From NCBI RefSeq assembly GCF_902686445.1, contig NC_062214.1, positions 90,996,738 through 91,060,737 of the forward strand: DNA of 64,000 bases. Reading direction: 5' to 3'. The notes below the pieces were generated by a model. The model did no database searches, was not told where the DNA came from, and saw only the letters and a list, made by a program, of their open reading frames with translations. The position numbers and the translations under genes are program-made. The number at the start of each line of letters is the position of its first letter. The stretch's first letter is position 1. The DNA is from Sciurus carolinensis. Taxonomy: Eukaryota > Chordata > Mammalia > Rodentia > Sciuridae. Shown here piece by piece: positions 35,925 through 48,005 of the stretch.

Positions 35925-36115
35925 AAGCTAGTGCTTCATGGGTTTTAGTGAACTTTAAAATCAGGTAGAGGACCTTTTAAAACACAGATTGCTGGGCTTC
36001 ACTCCTAGAACTTCTGATTTAGAAGATGGGGAGTCTGATAATTTACATTCCTAACAAGTGCCTAGATGCTGCTGTTCTTGTTGGTCTGGGACCATACTTT
36101 GAAAGCCACTTACAT
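35925..36115. mobile_element. MER5A-like hAT DNA transposon
   Basis: 'acacagattgctgggcttca', 'tctgatttagaagatgggga' and terminal 'actttgaaagccac' fit MER5A as recalled. Confidence 0.65.
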
Positions 36116-36884
36116 TGACTCTTTTGACTGGATCTAGGAATTGGGTTAATACAAGATCTGATTAACATAGAAAAGCATACAAGTTTTATTAATTTTACAT
36201 GTTCATAAGTATCTTCATAAGAGAACGAAGTCTGAAAAAATTACCAACGCTGATGCTTTTATAGTTTTAAAACCAAGAACAATAAATTTGTAAAGGAATG
36301 ATAGGACAAAATGACATCTGGACTGGGGGAGAAAATCCTAGGAACTTTACTAAGAGATACTGGGAGTGGTGGGGAGTCCAGAAGCTAGTGGAAGATAAGA
36401 TTACTTCAAAGAGTTTGCTTGTTCAGATTCTTTGCAGATCCAATAACCAGGCTCTTCTAATTAAGACTATTGTCTGGCCTTGGTATAAAAAGGGCCTCCC
36501 TTCTAAAAGAATCTACATGGCTTACTGCATATAGGAAAAGACAGGCCAAATGGCCTCTTCTGCATTTATAGTTCCTTAAGTGATTTAAGCTTCCAATAAT
36601 CAGTATACCCACTTTGCATGTTTTAAGATAGCATCTTTCAAAATAGCCAAATCTAAATTATATAAGAACACATGAACATTTCCTTTTATGCTTTTGATGA
36701 AGTGTAATGCATAATATGTTTTTTTATATAACTTTAAGTTACTATGCTATATTTAATATCTAAAAATAATTTTTCCCTCTTTCAGTAAGTTTTTGGTCCA
36801 AACTTTTTGACTATTTTTGTTGTTATTTTCTTTGCTCTTGTCTCCCCATGTGTTAAGACCTTGTTTTTGTGTTGCATGTTACAG
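36116..36884. other. Intronic sequence before exon 15, possibly an LTR-type relic
   Basis: The part around 36150-36420 has a wording (acaagttttattaattttac; tatcttcataagagaacg) that reminds me of old ERVL/MaLR-type repeats; I cannot name the family. No intact gene. Confidence 0.3.
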
Positions 36885-37197
36885 AAATCTTTCAGTGTTT
36901 CCTCTCAGCCCGTGAAGTAGCTCGTAGCCGAGACCGAGATAGAATGAACAGTGGGGCAGGGTCTGGGGCTCGAGTTGATGATCCACCTCCTCAATCTCAG
37001 CAAGAGCGAAGGGTCAGCACAGACCTTCCCGAGGGTCAGGATGTGTACACTGCTGCCTGCAACTCTGTGATCCACCGGTGTGCCCTGTTAATATTAGGAG
37101 TAAGTCCTGTCATTGATGAACTTCAGAAGCGAAGGGAAGAAGGACAGTTGCAGCAGCCCTCTACTAGTGCCTCTGAAGGGGGTGGACTTATGACCAG
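36885..37197 (+). CDS. HERC1: HERC1 exon 15: longest exon here, Ser/Arg/Gln-rich
   Basis: Phase 1 to 2, 313 bases. IFQCFLSAREVARSRDRDRM, a low-complexity GSGAR...PPPQSQQERR stretch, then a helical block YTAACNSVIHRCALLILG, and a disordered tail QPSTSASEGGGLMT plus AG. Donor CAG|GTGGGA. Confidence 0.95.
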
Positions 37198-37619
37198 GTG
37201 GGACTGACTAAAAACTTAAAACATCACACTCTTCCTTTTGTTACTTTACACATTGAAATGGTTTATTCTCAAAGTTACATTGTTCTGAAATTAAAGACAT
37301 GAAAGTGGAAATGCAAATTGACTAGGATGAATTTAAAGTAACCTAAACAGTGATACTGGTTTAGCATAGAATATAAATTTCCGATTAAATGAGGAAGCAC
37401 AATTTTTCATATATGTAAATAATAGTAGTTGAAAAACATACAAAGTTTTTTGCATCTCTCTAAAATTTAGTGACATGCAAATTATTTTGATGTAATTGGT
37501 AAGGGCTTTTGCTTAGACAAGAGTCAGGATTTCCCACCAACAGACATAACTGCTTCTCACTGTGTGTGTGTGTATTATCTCTGTGCTGCCAATTCATTCA
37601 ATTTTATGTTCACTAACAG
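37198..37619. other. Intron between exons 15 and 16
   Basis: A short TG run (37560-37572) precedes the upstream acceptor candidate; no repeats otherwise. Confidence 0.5.
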
Positions 37620-37658
37620 TCCCAAATCAAAAAACTTTTCTTTCTGCATGCGAGACAG

Positions 37659-37779
37659 GAGTGAAAGTCTTACTGCAGAGAGCCGGCTAGTCCATGCAAG
37701 TCCAAATTATAGACTGATCAAATCGAGGAGTGAATCTGATTTGTCTCAGCCTGAATCAGATGAAGAGAGTTATGCACTG
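37659..37779 (+). CDS. HERC1: HERC1 exon 16: Ser-rich segment, two possible acceptors
   Basis: Phase 2 to 0. With the acceptor at 37657-37658 (gcgagacag) the join reads MTR|SESLTAESRLV, which matches the family as I recall it. Ends SQPESDEESYAL, donor CTG|GTAGGT. A second acceptor 39 bases upstream (exon start 37620) keeps the frame and would add 13 residues. The repeated SRSESDLSQ-type motifs suggest a phosphorylated loop. Confidence 0.9.
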
Positions 37780-39079
37780 GTAGGTATACCTAGATTCAGT
37801 GAAGAAGGATGTTTTCAGTATATGGATACACAGGCTTTTTTAAAGATTAATATATGTTTATATTAGATACATAAAAACTTTTTAAAAAAGAAGTTTAATA
37901 GATCTGTGATTATCTATACTGCATAAATATTTACCCTCTGTGTGTTAATGTTTTTATCTTTAGTTTTGACTTCTTAAGATTTCCTTAGCTCCAGATTCAT
38001 ACATCTGACTTCGATGGGCATTTCACTGAATGTGTCAGGCTACCTCAGTCTTCCCCTGTCCAAAAGTGAATTCATCTTTTTTGCAAAATTGCCTCTTTCA
38101 CATTCCCTATTTTACTAGTTGATACTGCTTATTACCTAGGCAGGAGACCTGGAATCATCCTTGCCTTTTCTTTTTCTTATTACTTGATCCCACCACTCCC
38201 CCTCCATCTTGAGAATTTTATCCTTTATGTTTCCAGTAATGTCCTCTCCATCTCACTCATCACTGCTCTGTTTCAAAGTTTCTGTATCTTTTTGCTGGAC
38301 ATGTGCAAAAGACTCTGAACTGGTTACTTACCTCTTGTCTTGTGCTCCTCTTCCATGTTTCACTATAATAATGTGTTTAATACAAAAATCTGTTTACATC
38401 TCCTCTACTTAATTTTTTTTTTTTTGTAGATATCAGTTGCCTATCAAAAAAGCTTCAGGACATGTACTGTAGGTACTTAGGGTAATATTAATCAAGTAAG
38501 ATGTTGATTTACTGTAAAAGGTAGGAAGTAGGATAAAGATGTCCTATAATGTAACTGGTTAAATAATAAAGTGAAAACTATTTAAAGATTACTTGTATTT
38601 AAGGAGCTTTGGACTTGGAGTTGATAGCTGGATTTTCATTTTGTCTGTTCCTCTGCCTTATGTATGATTTTCTATGTTCTATGACCTTTCTAGACTTTAA
38701 TGTCTTCAAAATACGAGTGTGTGTTGTATGTTATAATAGTGTGTCAGATTTGACAAAAGTCAAGAAGTTGAAAATGTCCTGATTTTAGTGCTGGAAGAGC
38801 TGTGAGACCTTGTTTGTGGCAAGCAACAGCTCTAATAGAAAGTTTTTTTTAGACTGAGTGATCTTTATGCTCCATTTTTAATTCTGAAATTCCTCTGTTG
38901 TATGAAATTGATATAAAGGAAATGAAAATATTTTTGAAAAGTTTAAAGTGCTGCATAAACACAAAGTTCTTGTTTAAAAGAAACTTCAAAGCATAAAAGA
39001 GTCCTCATCTGAAGACAATTGAACTGTGTATTCAAGCAAGTTTCATTTTATTATGATGTTTTTATTTGTTATCCCCATT
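37780..39079. other. Intronic sequence without clear feature
   Basis: Some pyrimidine-rich text near 38040-38400 may be ancient L2, too diverged to assert. Confidence 0.4.
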
Positions 39080-39417
39080 ATATCTCTGCATACCTACTTT
39101 GTATTCCTTGCCTTGTAGTCTAGTGAGATTCTTCTCTGTTCATTTATTTTTCCCTTCTGGTCATTATCGAGTCACCCATCCCTGTGTGTATTTTAAAACA
39201 GAGATCATATCACTTCTCTGCTCAAAATCCTGCAGTGTCTTTACTTTTTCTTAGAGTATAAGCCCAAGTCCTTACAGTATCCTACAAGGCTCTGTGTTAT
39301 CTGGCCCCACTACCTCTGATCTTTTCTTTGACTTCTCTCTTTCTTGATAACTCTCCTTTTGCCACCCTGGACTCTTGTATATTCCATGAATATACTGCAC
39401 AAGTTCCCCTTTGTGTC

Positions 39418-39625
39418 TTTTTTGGTGGGGCAGGAAAGTACTAGGGATTGAACTCAGGGGTACTCAACCACTGAGCCACATCCCCAACCCTGTTTTGTAT
39501 TTTTATTTAGAGATAGGGTCTCACTGAGTTGCTTAGCACCTCGCTGAGACCGGTTTTGAACTTTCAATTCTCTTTTCTCAGCCTCCTAAGCTGCTGGAAT
39601 TACAGGCTGCATTGGGCTCGCTTTG
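39418..39625 (-). mobile_element. B1-ID dimeric SINE inserted in L2
   Basis: Antisense ID half (agggattgaactcagggg) and B1 half to 'gaattacaggctgc'. Confidence 0.82.
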
Positions 39626-39696
39626 TGTCTTTATGGGACTTTTTCTTCTGATTAGACTCTTATTGTTTCTGTGCTAATTACCTTGCCTTCATTTTT

Positions 39697-40076
39697 TTTT
39701 TTTAGAATTTTTTTTTTTATTCATTGTGCATAAATGGGGTACAACTGTTGTTTCTCTGGTTGTACATGAAGTAGAGTCGCACCATTTGTATAATCATACA
39801 TATACATAGGGTAATGATGTTTGTCTTATTCTGTTATTTTTCTTTCCCTCCACCCTCTCCCCATCCCTCTTTTTCCTATATATAATTCATCCTTCCTCCA
39901 TTCTTGCCTCCCTCCTGTTATGTATCATCATCCACTTATCAGAGAGATCATTCGGCCTTTGGTTTTTTGGGATTGGCTTATCTCACCATGATATTTTCCA
40001 ACTGCATCCATTTACCTGCAAAAGCCATAATTTTATTCTTCTTTATGGCTGAGTAATATTCCATTGTGTATATGCC
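39697..40076 (-). mobile_element. L1 3'-end fragment inserted in L2
   Basis: Same antisense 3'UTR text as 2988 and 12113 (cataaatggggtacaactg), extending to 'gtaatattccattgtgta'. Confidence 0.85.
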
Positions 40077-40390
40077 TTCTTTTTAATGTTATTTTTTCAG
40101 TGCAGCTTACCCTTACTATTCTATTTAAAATGGCAGTTTTCTCTCCTTTTCCATACTCACTCCCTGTCTCCCTTGTCTTTCTCAGTTTTTTCCATAGAAC
40201 CTGTAGTTTATTTATTTTTTATATTCATTGATCGGTTTTTGTTAGCCTGCACTAGGATGTAAGCTCTTCAAGGACAGATCTTTTTTGCAGTTTTATTTGC
40301 TACTGGATTCCAACCACCTGTAATAGTGCCTGACACATCTGACACATAACAGGGAGTCAGGAAATAGTCTTTGAATTTATGAGTGATAAT

Positions 40391-41164
40391 CTAATCTATT
40401 TTGGCAAAATTTCTGTGTTCATTAAACCTTTTGTTTTCATTATTTCAGGTTCTTTTTACTCTTCGCTTGGATTAGGAGTTTTCACACTGATCTTGCTTTT
40501 CAAATCTTTCCTTAGACATTGCTCCCAAAGATAGAGCTCTTAAAAACACATACCACCAGCAAAAACTACAGAACACCTGCTGGTGTACTACCTTTCTACT
40601 CAAACTTTCAGTGATTGTACTGCCTACCTAGAAATCAGAGATTCTGGGAAATACCAGCTGACTTCTTTTGAAGCCAGTTTTACCCTGTAGTAATCTGTAT
40701 TTTTGCTATAATAATTCATGTGCCAGACCCCAAAAGCACCTCTTGAGCCTCTACTCAAGTACCACTTTCCTTAAATGTCCTCTACATTTCCTTGCTGACG
40801 TCCTGCCTCTCCCTTAAGTACTGGCTAAAGTGTCAACTCTTCAGAAAGCTGTTTTCCAGATTACTCACAGTGACTTTCTAGTACTTCCATGAGAGTTTGT
40901 TAGGACCTCTTATAATCCACTAACAATGTTGGACTAATTTATACAATATTAGTATATCTTCCCAATAAACCCCCTAGAAGGACTAGGGTTTTTTAATGTT
41001 TTATGTTTTTTTCTAAATGCCCCTGAAATTTCCTACATGGTGCTTTACAATATTATACATGATCATTAGTTTATTTGAACTGAAATGAAAGTAAAAAAAT
41101 GAGAATAGGTATAGTTAATGTGACATGCTTTTTTGGAAACAAACAATGAAACTGACTTAAAATA
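40391..41164. other. Intronic sequence, possibly partly L2
   Basis: 40700-40920 has L2-like wording (ctaaagtgtcaactcttcag) but is too diverged to call. Confidence 0.35.
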
Positions 41165-41325
41165 GACTTGAGACCCGTTGTGGACTTTGACCTTGGAAAG
41201 ACAGTTAACATTTTGAGCCTCAGTTTCTTTATCTTTGAAAGGTAGAATAGTACCACCTGGTATACTTGACTCGACTGTGCTGTTGTGAAGAACAAGTTCA
41301 GTAATACAATTTAAACATTTGAAAA
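41165..41325 (+). mobile_element. MIR SINE, ancient
   Basis: Sense MIR core: 'tgaccttggaaagacagtta', 'gagcctcagtttctttatct', 'agaatagtaccacctgg', 'gtgctgttgtgaagaaca'. Confidence 0.7.
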
Positions 41326-41977
41326 TTATACATTGGGGAAGAAATATCAGTGTAGGAGGTTTGAGCATAGATTTAATTGCTGATTTTTCTTTGTTTTTTT
41401 TTTGTTATTGTTCATTTAGTTTTATGAACTTTAAAAATGATTAATAACCATGTTAAAAATATTGATTTGTAGTCATTTTTCTTTGTGGAATAATTTAAAA
41501 ATTAATGCCATAAAAATGGAAAAGACAAGAACTAGAGGGAGAGCAGATTCCATTGCAGATAAAGGGAGATCTGGGCTGAACATTCAGTTTCCAAAAAACT
41601 GGGGAAAATTAGTAGGAGCAAGCACTGAGGGTAGTTTTAATATATATTACTCTTCTAATACTATATAAGGTTTTAAAAGATTAACATTTTTATCTTTGAT
41701 AGCCAGTATACTGATTGGCAGTGCCCTGTTTACTCTGAATTGTTAGTGAATGAAATGATTTTTTTAAAATGACTCAAGTTAATCAGTTCAATGCTGAATT
41801 TTTCTTTTAACCCTCTTTTCTAAAGTGTATTATATGAATTATCTATTTTCCTTAGTAAATAGAGAATATCAAACCATTTGATTGACAGTGGTCATTCTTA
41901 TCATCATTTCTTATTATACCATCTAAGTTGTTATCTAGGTCCCTCATGTCTCAAAGAATTTGATTTAGCGTATAAAA

Positions 41978-42190
41978 GCTGGACATGGTGACAATTGCCT
42001 GTAATCACAGGAACTTTGGAGGCCGAGACAGGAGTCTTGCTAAGTTTGAAGCCAGCCTCAGCAAATTAGCAAGGCTATCTGCAACTTATGAGACCCTATC
42101 TCAAAATAAAAAAATGAAAAGGACTGGGAATGTAGCTCAACAGTAAAATGCCCCTGGGTTCAATCTCCAGTACCAAAAAAAGGAGGGGGG
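41978..42190 (+). mobile_element. B1-ID dimeric SINE, near full length
   Basis: Sense B1 half (ctggacatggtgacaattgc) with an extra 'ctatctgcaacttatgaga' part, linker 'aaaataaaaaaatgaaaagg', ID half and A-tail. Confidence 0.85.
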
Positions 42191-42839
42191 AGAAAAAAAA
42201 GAAAAAGAAGAGCATATAAGAAATACATTATAAAAGGACAGATTGGGTTAATAAATTAGAGCTTTAAAAATAAAAAAGAATCCTAGAGGAAAAAAATAAA
42301 GCCCTGGACAAGATTTGCATATCTCAGCACATACCCTGTGGTAGCTCAGGGTGTGCTACCAAATAGAAAATGAATCATGTTAAATGATCCATGTGTCCAA
42401 AAGGCAAAAACAGCCCAATTATTAAGAGAAAGAGGTATTTCTGGTTTTGAGGCCTAAGCTTGATTCTTTCCAGAGCAAAGATACTATGTGAGGAAAATGT
42501 TTTATTTCATGACAGTGATGCCTTCAGGAGCAATTGGTTGAGCTATTTGGTTTATCCACCATGAAATGAGAATATACTTATTTCTGTTGATGTATATGTG
42601 GACAGGTGAGTAATAAGACAAATGTGTTTTATCTACACATGAGTACATGTCTCTGTATGTATGACAAGTAAAGATTTCCTACAATGACATTTCCAAAATG
42701 GATCCATTTTGTCACTCCTATAGATTTACTTCTTTGACAGGAATTTTTCTGATTGTGCGAGAGAACAATTGAGATTGTTAAGATCATAATGTCATAATAT
42801 CAGATGCATAAACTTTAATATGTGGTATATATTTGATTA

Positions 42840-42842
<3 letters not shown>
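42191..42842. other. Intronic sequence without recognised feature
   Basis: Starts in an A-rich tract; then nothing recognised. Confidence 0.45.
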
Positions 42843-42875
<33 letters not shown>

Positions 42876-42888
42876 CGCGCGCACGCAG
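42843..42888. repeat. (TG)n microsatellite ending in a GC-rich alternating tract
   Basis: About 14 TG units followed by 'gcgtgcgcgcgcacgc'. The alternating purine-pyrimidine run is Z-DNA prone. Confidence 0.9.
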
Positions 42889-43147
42889 AGTAGGCAGATG
42901 TTTACATCCTCCATCACCAGGCACACACAGAAATATACTTCTTCCTGAAAGCCTTCAGTATTGTATTAAGCTGTCTGCATTTTCACCAATTTGAGAGTTC
43001 TCTATTTTAACAGGTTTTTAAAAACATTTTCAAATCTTCTAAAATACTACCAGATGCTTTAGGACTATGTATTTTTATGTTAGTATGGATTAATCAGATA
43101 ATCTTCTCTAGTCAAGACTAATGCAAGTTTTAAAAAGAAAGGAAAGG

Positions 43148-43268
43148 GGACTGGGGTTGTAGCTCAGTGGTGGATTGCTTGCCTAGCATGCGTGATGCAC
43201 TGGGTTTGATTCTCAGCACCACATATAAATTTAAAAAAATAAAGGTTTATTGACAACTAAAAACAAAT
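43148..43268 (+). mobile_element. ID-type SINE
   Basis: Sense body 'gtagctcagtggtggattgc', B box 'gggtttgattctcagcacc', tail 'aaaaaaataaaggtttattg'. 435 bases upstream of the 52-base exon. Confidence 0.87.
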
Positions 43269-43702
43269 TTTTTAATTAAAGAAAATAATAAAACAAGAAA
43301 GTAAAGAGAAAAGTACTAATTTTGTAAAATGAGACTTTGCTGCTGTCTCATTTTAATATACTCCAATGTAGAGAGTATGAATAAGATGATACCATGACTG
43401 AAAGAGAAAAGACAAAGATTAAAAAAAAAATAATAACAACAGAAAAACTTTACTAATTTATATGCACCTTGATTTTTTGTTGAGTTACTATCTGAGATGT
43501 TACATGCTTGTGCTTTCTTACAGCTGTTGATGGTGGGTATTTAGAAACCTTCTGTAGTTAGTCTGACTTGATTAATGAATTAGCGAACATTGCTCTAATT
43601 ATGTATGTATGTGTAACACACATATGTGTATTATTCTTGTCATTTATTAAATCTTAAAATGCTTTTCACAACTAAAATATATTTGTTTTTTATTTTTAAT
43701 AG

Positions 43703-43754
43703 AGTGGCAGACGAAATGTTGATTTGGATTTGGCATCATCTCATAGAAAAAGAG
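43703..43754 (+). CDS. HERC1: HERC1 exon 17: 52-base exon
   Basis: Phase 0 to 1. Encodes SGRRNVDLDLASSHRKR plus G. It sits alone between introns of 5.9 and 7.0 kb. Acceptor tttttatttttaatag is good; donor GAG|GTATTA is weak. Identity rests on frame and on the family sequence linking YAL to GPMHSQ. Confidence 0.9.
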
Positions 43755-45840
43755 GTATTAAGAAAATATTAATATTTGATTAAATTAGATAGCTTTTTAA
43801 AAATATCTGATGTATTTAGATTTAATTGTCCTTGGAATGTAATGACCAAAAAATAATTTAGAATCATTTTATCAGAAGAGTTAAAATGAAGACCTTTTTC
43901 TTTAAATATATACCCTTTTAAAATCTTCATGCACTTTACAAAAAGCAGTGCACTTTTTAAAAGTCCATAGGAATTCCAGAAACAGTGCATTTCGTTGCAG
44001 GGGGAGGGGCTGTGTATATAATTTTCCTTGTTTTAACTTACTGATAGAGTTTGTGTAGCTTAATTTTCTATATTTTCATTGGTGCATTATAATTATACAT
44101 AATAGTGGTATTTGTTGTTATATATTCATACTTGCAAATGATATAACAATATAATTTGTTCAGTATTGCTGTAATTTAAATGGTGTTACAGGACTACTCT
44201 TTGCTCCTTCACTTTGCATACATAACAGAATACATTCAGAGAGTTTCTAGTTTTTTCCCTTTTGGCTTCTTAATATAAAACAAGTAATAGATGAACTGAC
44301 AATTCAAAAAAGAAACAACTTTTAGTGTTATCAAGAAGAAACTCTTATCTTGATGACATTGTTAACTCATATATGCAAACAGAGGAAAAGAACAGAGGTT
44401 TAGGTAATATCAATCTGAGGATAACTAAAAACTCACTCAAGTACTATTCTCCATTAGCTATAACTTTTACTTAAAACTATTTATACTGTGATTGTGAAAA
44501 TGTGAAATGTTAAAACTTGCCACAAATAGCAGTTTTCTAAAAGCTCATGAAGAAAGCATGTTTTCCATGATATTAAATCTTTTGTATTTCAAAATGAAGT
44601 CCTCTTGTAGCTTCCCTGGCAGATTGTTAGGTTTCTTCCCCATAGGGGGGAAATGAAAAGAAAAAGAGAAATGAAGGAAAACTGAGGAATGAGGGAAGGA
44701 AACTAATGATTTTTTTCATTTTTGTGTATGTAACTTAGAAGAATGATGTTACTTCTGAAGACTAAAATTGGGTAATATTTTATATTTAATTCCAACTATA
44801 ATACAGAGAATGATTTTTCCAAAATGTTAGGAATAGTAAGAACCAGAGCTGGTGCTAGTCTTTTGAGATTGTGACTTATCAAAGCTCCTGGGTTTCTAAA
44901 AAATAAATTACTAAGTAATTTTGATAACAGAAATTATATTAATGTAATGCACAATATGTGCTTTATTATTTTTTAACTCTGAAAATTGACAATTCACTTG
45001 AGTTGGGAATTAAATTTGAAACAACCGTTTCTAATTTTGTTTAGCTCAGGTGACTGTTGTTAAAAGTTACATGTTATATTAATAAATGAATATCACTTGA
45101 TAGTAGAGAGAAAATGGTCGCAGACTTACTGACTACCATAAGGGATCTAACCTGTAATTTAAGAGTGTCCTATTAATTGTATTTATACTTATAAGTGTAG
45201 TCTATGGTCTAAAATTATTCTTTGCTCTTTGAATCTTTATGATGCTTATAGAAATATAAATTTGAGATTTAATCCCTGTTAACCGTATCAGCATGTAGCA
45301 AAGTATTATCTTTTGAATAAGCATCTTTATTTTAAGAGTAGCCTAAATAATTTAATGTGGATAACTTACGAGGAAGGACTATAACATTTTTAAACTACTG
45401 TCCTTGAGTTGCTACCTGTTCACATCTTTAAACAGTTATCCTAAAATAGATGTAACCTCATTATAACTCTAAATAGATGTAAATAAATTAAGTCATTAAT
45501 TTCATTAATTCGTTTAGTTTAGTCCATCTTCTTCAAAAACCTCAAGGTGGTACCAGTACCTGTTAACTTGTTGGAATTTGCCTTTTTTTTGTTGAAATCA
45601 GAAAAGCAAATATAGGACCTGATAGAAAGTTTTTTTTTTTTTTTTCCTCTTCAATACCCATTTAGGAAGTTATAACAGGGAGGCAAACTGTTTATTTTCA
45701 CTGTATCACAGTGTGATACCAATTTATTATAGTGATCATCCCATTTTAATACTCCTCCAGAAAAATTTTGCTGATGATTTTGATCCTAGGGACAGGTAAA
45801 AGTGTAAGTGCTATTTCAAGAAGGTTAGTAATTTTCTTAT
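43755..45840. other. Intron after exon 17, mostly unrecognised
   Basis: 44065-44190 (gcattataattatacataat) may be an antisense L1 3' end; otherwise AT-rich without features. Confidence 0.4.
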
Positions 45841-45856
45841 TATAATGAATTTCTTT

Positions 45857-45973
45857 TTGTTGTTGATGGACCTTTATTTTATTTATTTATTACATGTGGT
45901 GATGAGAATCGAACCCCGTGCCTCATACATGCTAGGCAAGTGTTCCACCACTGAGCTACAATCCCACCAGCCC
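45857..45973 (-). mobile_element. ID-type SINE with 16-base TSD
   Basis: Antisense ID; TSD tataatgaatttcttt at 45841-45856 and 45974-45989. Confidence 0.92.
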
Positions 45974-46746
45974 TATAATGAATTTCTTTCTTTTTAAAAA
46001 TTAACATTGAGAATACATTTAGAATGTTGTATTTTCAGAGAAATTTTTAAAAATCTTGTGTATTTACTGATTGCCCTTTGGCTACAGTGTGGGTTTTTTT
46101 TTTTTTCTTTTTTCTTTTCTTTTAAGTGGTAGTAAAATAAACTATCTTATTTTTTCTTATTTATTTTGAATATGGATTAGACATCATAAGCCATACTATG
46201 CCTATCTTCAGTTAAGCAGATGAATGAACCTGATAAGTCTGAGAACTGATTGGGACCAAACTGTTAGGTGTTCTGATTCTTACTTAAGTCATGAAGGACA
46301 GATATCTGGCCAAGTGAGAATTCTTTCAATATTTAGAGGAAGAAATGTAAAATTTTTTCCTCACATAGCTTTTGCATTTATTAATCTCAGTGGTCCCAGC
46401 TTAACTAAAAGACTGATAAAAAGGAGAGAGATGACAAAGTTTAATTATATCTTGTTTACTGAAATTAAATGGGTATATCAATGACAGTGCTCATATGAAT
46501 GTTTTCAGCTGCTCTTATACCTCTAAAAACTCCTTGAAAGGATATATGGACCATAATCTCAGTATTTGGCATTGGGGACACTAAGATTTGTGTTATTAAA
46601 CCATGATTGTATCCTTTTTCACCTCTCCAGCTAGCTTACCATCCAAGAAAGCAAATGTGGTAGGAAGTGGCAGAGCAATGTGAGCAAATATTTTTAGCTT
46701 GATTACCTTGCTCAGCTTTTTAGAGGCATCAGCACTAAATTCTAGG

Positions 46747-46832
46747 CCAGGTTCCCATAGTCCCAGCTACCTGAGACAGGAGGATCGCCTGAAGCCCATG
46801 AATTTCAGGTCAGTGAGGGCAGTGTAGTAGTA
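46747..46832 (+). mobile_element. B1-like SINE fragment
   Basis: 'ccatagtcccagctacctga', 'gacaggaggatcgcctgaag'; 3' part lost. Confidence 0.65.
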
Positions 46833-48005
46833 TTTCTTCTGCTTAACACCTCTGAGTCAATGTAAATTCATATTTGTTAAAGCCTTATAAACTACTTTCT
46901 GTATGCCAGGTATTATTCTAAGTGCGCTGAACATATAAATTCATTTAATTTTTATAAAACCCTATCAAAATAATTGACAAAATTTGACAAATTATGTTGA
47001 TATTTTGGTACTCCAATAAATATGTAAGAGATTTGCTGTTCTTGTGCAGAACTGAGCTGGTTCTTCACAGAAAGACAATACCTTTATGCAGATACTTGAT
47101 TTATAAGTTTTCATATTTAAGCTGAAGCTGTGCAATGAAGAATGGTGGGATATCAAAGTAATAATTTAAGAAACTTTATTAGAAATCTTCTAAAGTATGG
47201 TTTGATTTCCGCCCCCCTAGGTCTTTAAATATATAAATATAATGATGTTAAGATTTTATTGCTAAAATAATACTAGAAACATTTATCAACATGTGTGTTT
47301 TGTGGTAAAACATTTATGGGTGAAATGCAATGCATTTCAAATTAGATTATCTAAAGAAGAGCAAATGTAAATATTATCTCCTGTATCAAATTTCTCCTTT
47401 TGTCTTCTGATTCTTGTGTGGTAGTGTATTTACTCCTTTTTGGCCAGTTGAGCCCCAGAAAAAAGAAGATCTTCAAGCAAGTACATGATGGCATGTTTAA
47501 TTTTCTTCCCCTTTTAACTTGCCTACATATTTTATGGTTTATAAAGTATGTATTGCAGCTCTGCCATGTTCATTTTGAAAATTCCATATAAGAACCAAAG
47601 TTGTAAGGACAAGTAAACAATCTAAAAAATTTCTTGTTGGACTTTATATTTTTATATAGACTCTGAATTAATATTAAGTAAGAATTGGGCTTAGTCTCAA
47701 GTATTGTGTAGAAGCTTTTGATATGCTTTTCAGAAACAATATTTTCTATATTCAGATAAAACAATAAAGAACAAACCAAAATTACTACATTATTATGCTT
47801 TTTTAAAGATTAAAATTCTTTCCCATTTCCATACTTCTAAATTTTTGTGTTTCAGAGTATTTTCAATGTCGGATTCAGTATTTTGGCAAAAATTATTTTC
47901 TTTATCCCAAAGCTTTTGTATGGTATTTTTCCTGTTCCTTCCCATATTTTATTCATATGGAGTTTTACTTTAGTCATGCAACTAATAAATTTCATTCTCT
48001 GAAAT
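46833..48005. other. Intronic sequence without recognised feature
   Basis: 46890-46970 (tatgccaggtattattctaa) may be an old MIR relic; no gene. Confidence 0.4.

Larger units (their letters stand above)
39080..40390 (+). mobile_element. L2 LINE, split by a SINE and an L1
   Basis: L2 phrases at 39190-39370 (ctctgctcaaaatcctgcag, tacaaggctctgtgttatct) and 40110-40390 (ctgcactaggatgtaagctc, aatagtgcctgacacatctg) lie on either side of two younger insertions. Confidence 0.72.

Noticed and set aside
36298..36534. 78-codon + frame rich in Trp
   Set aside because: No splice sites or family match fit; probably part of an old interspersed repeat.
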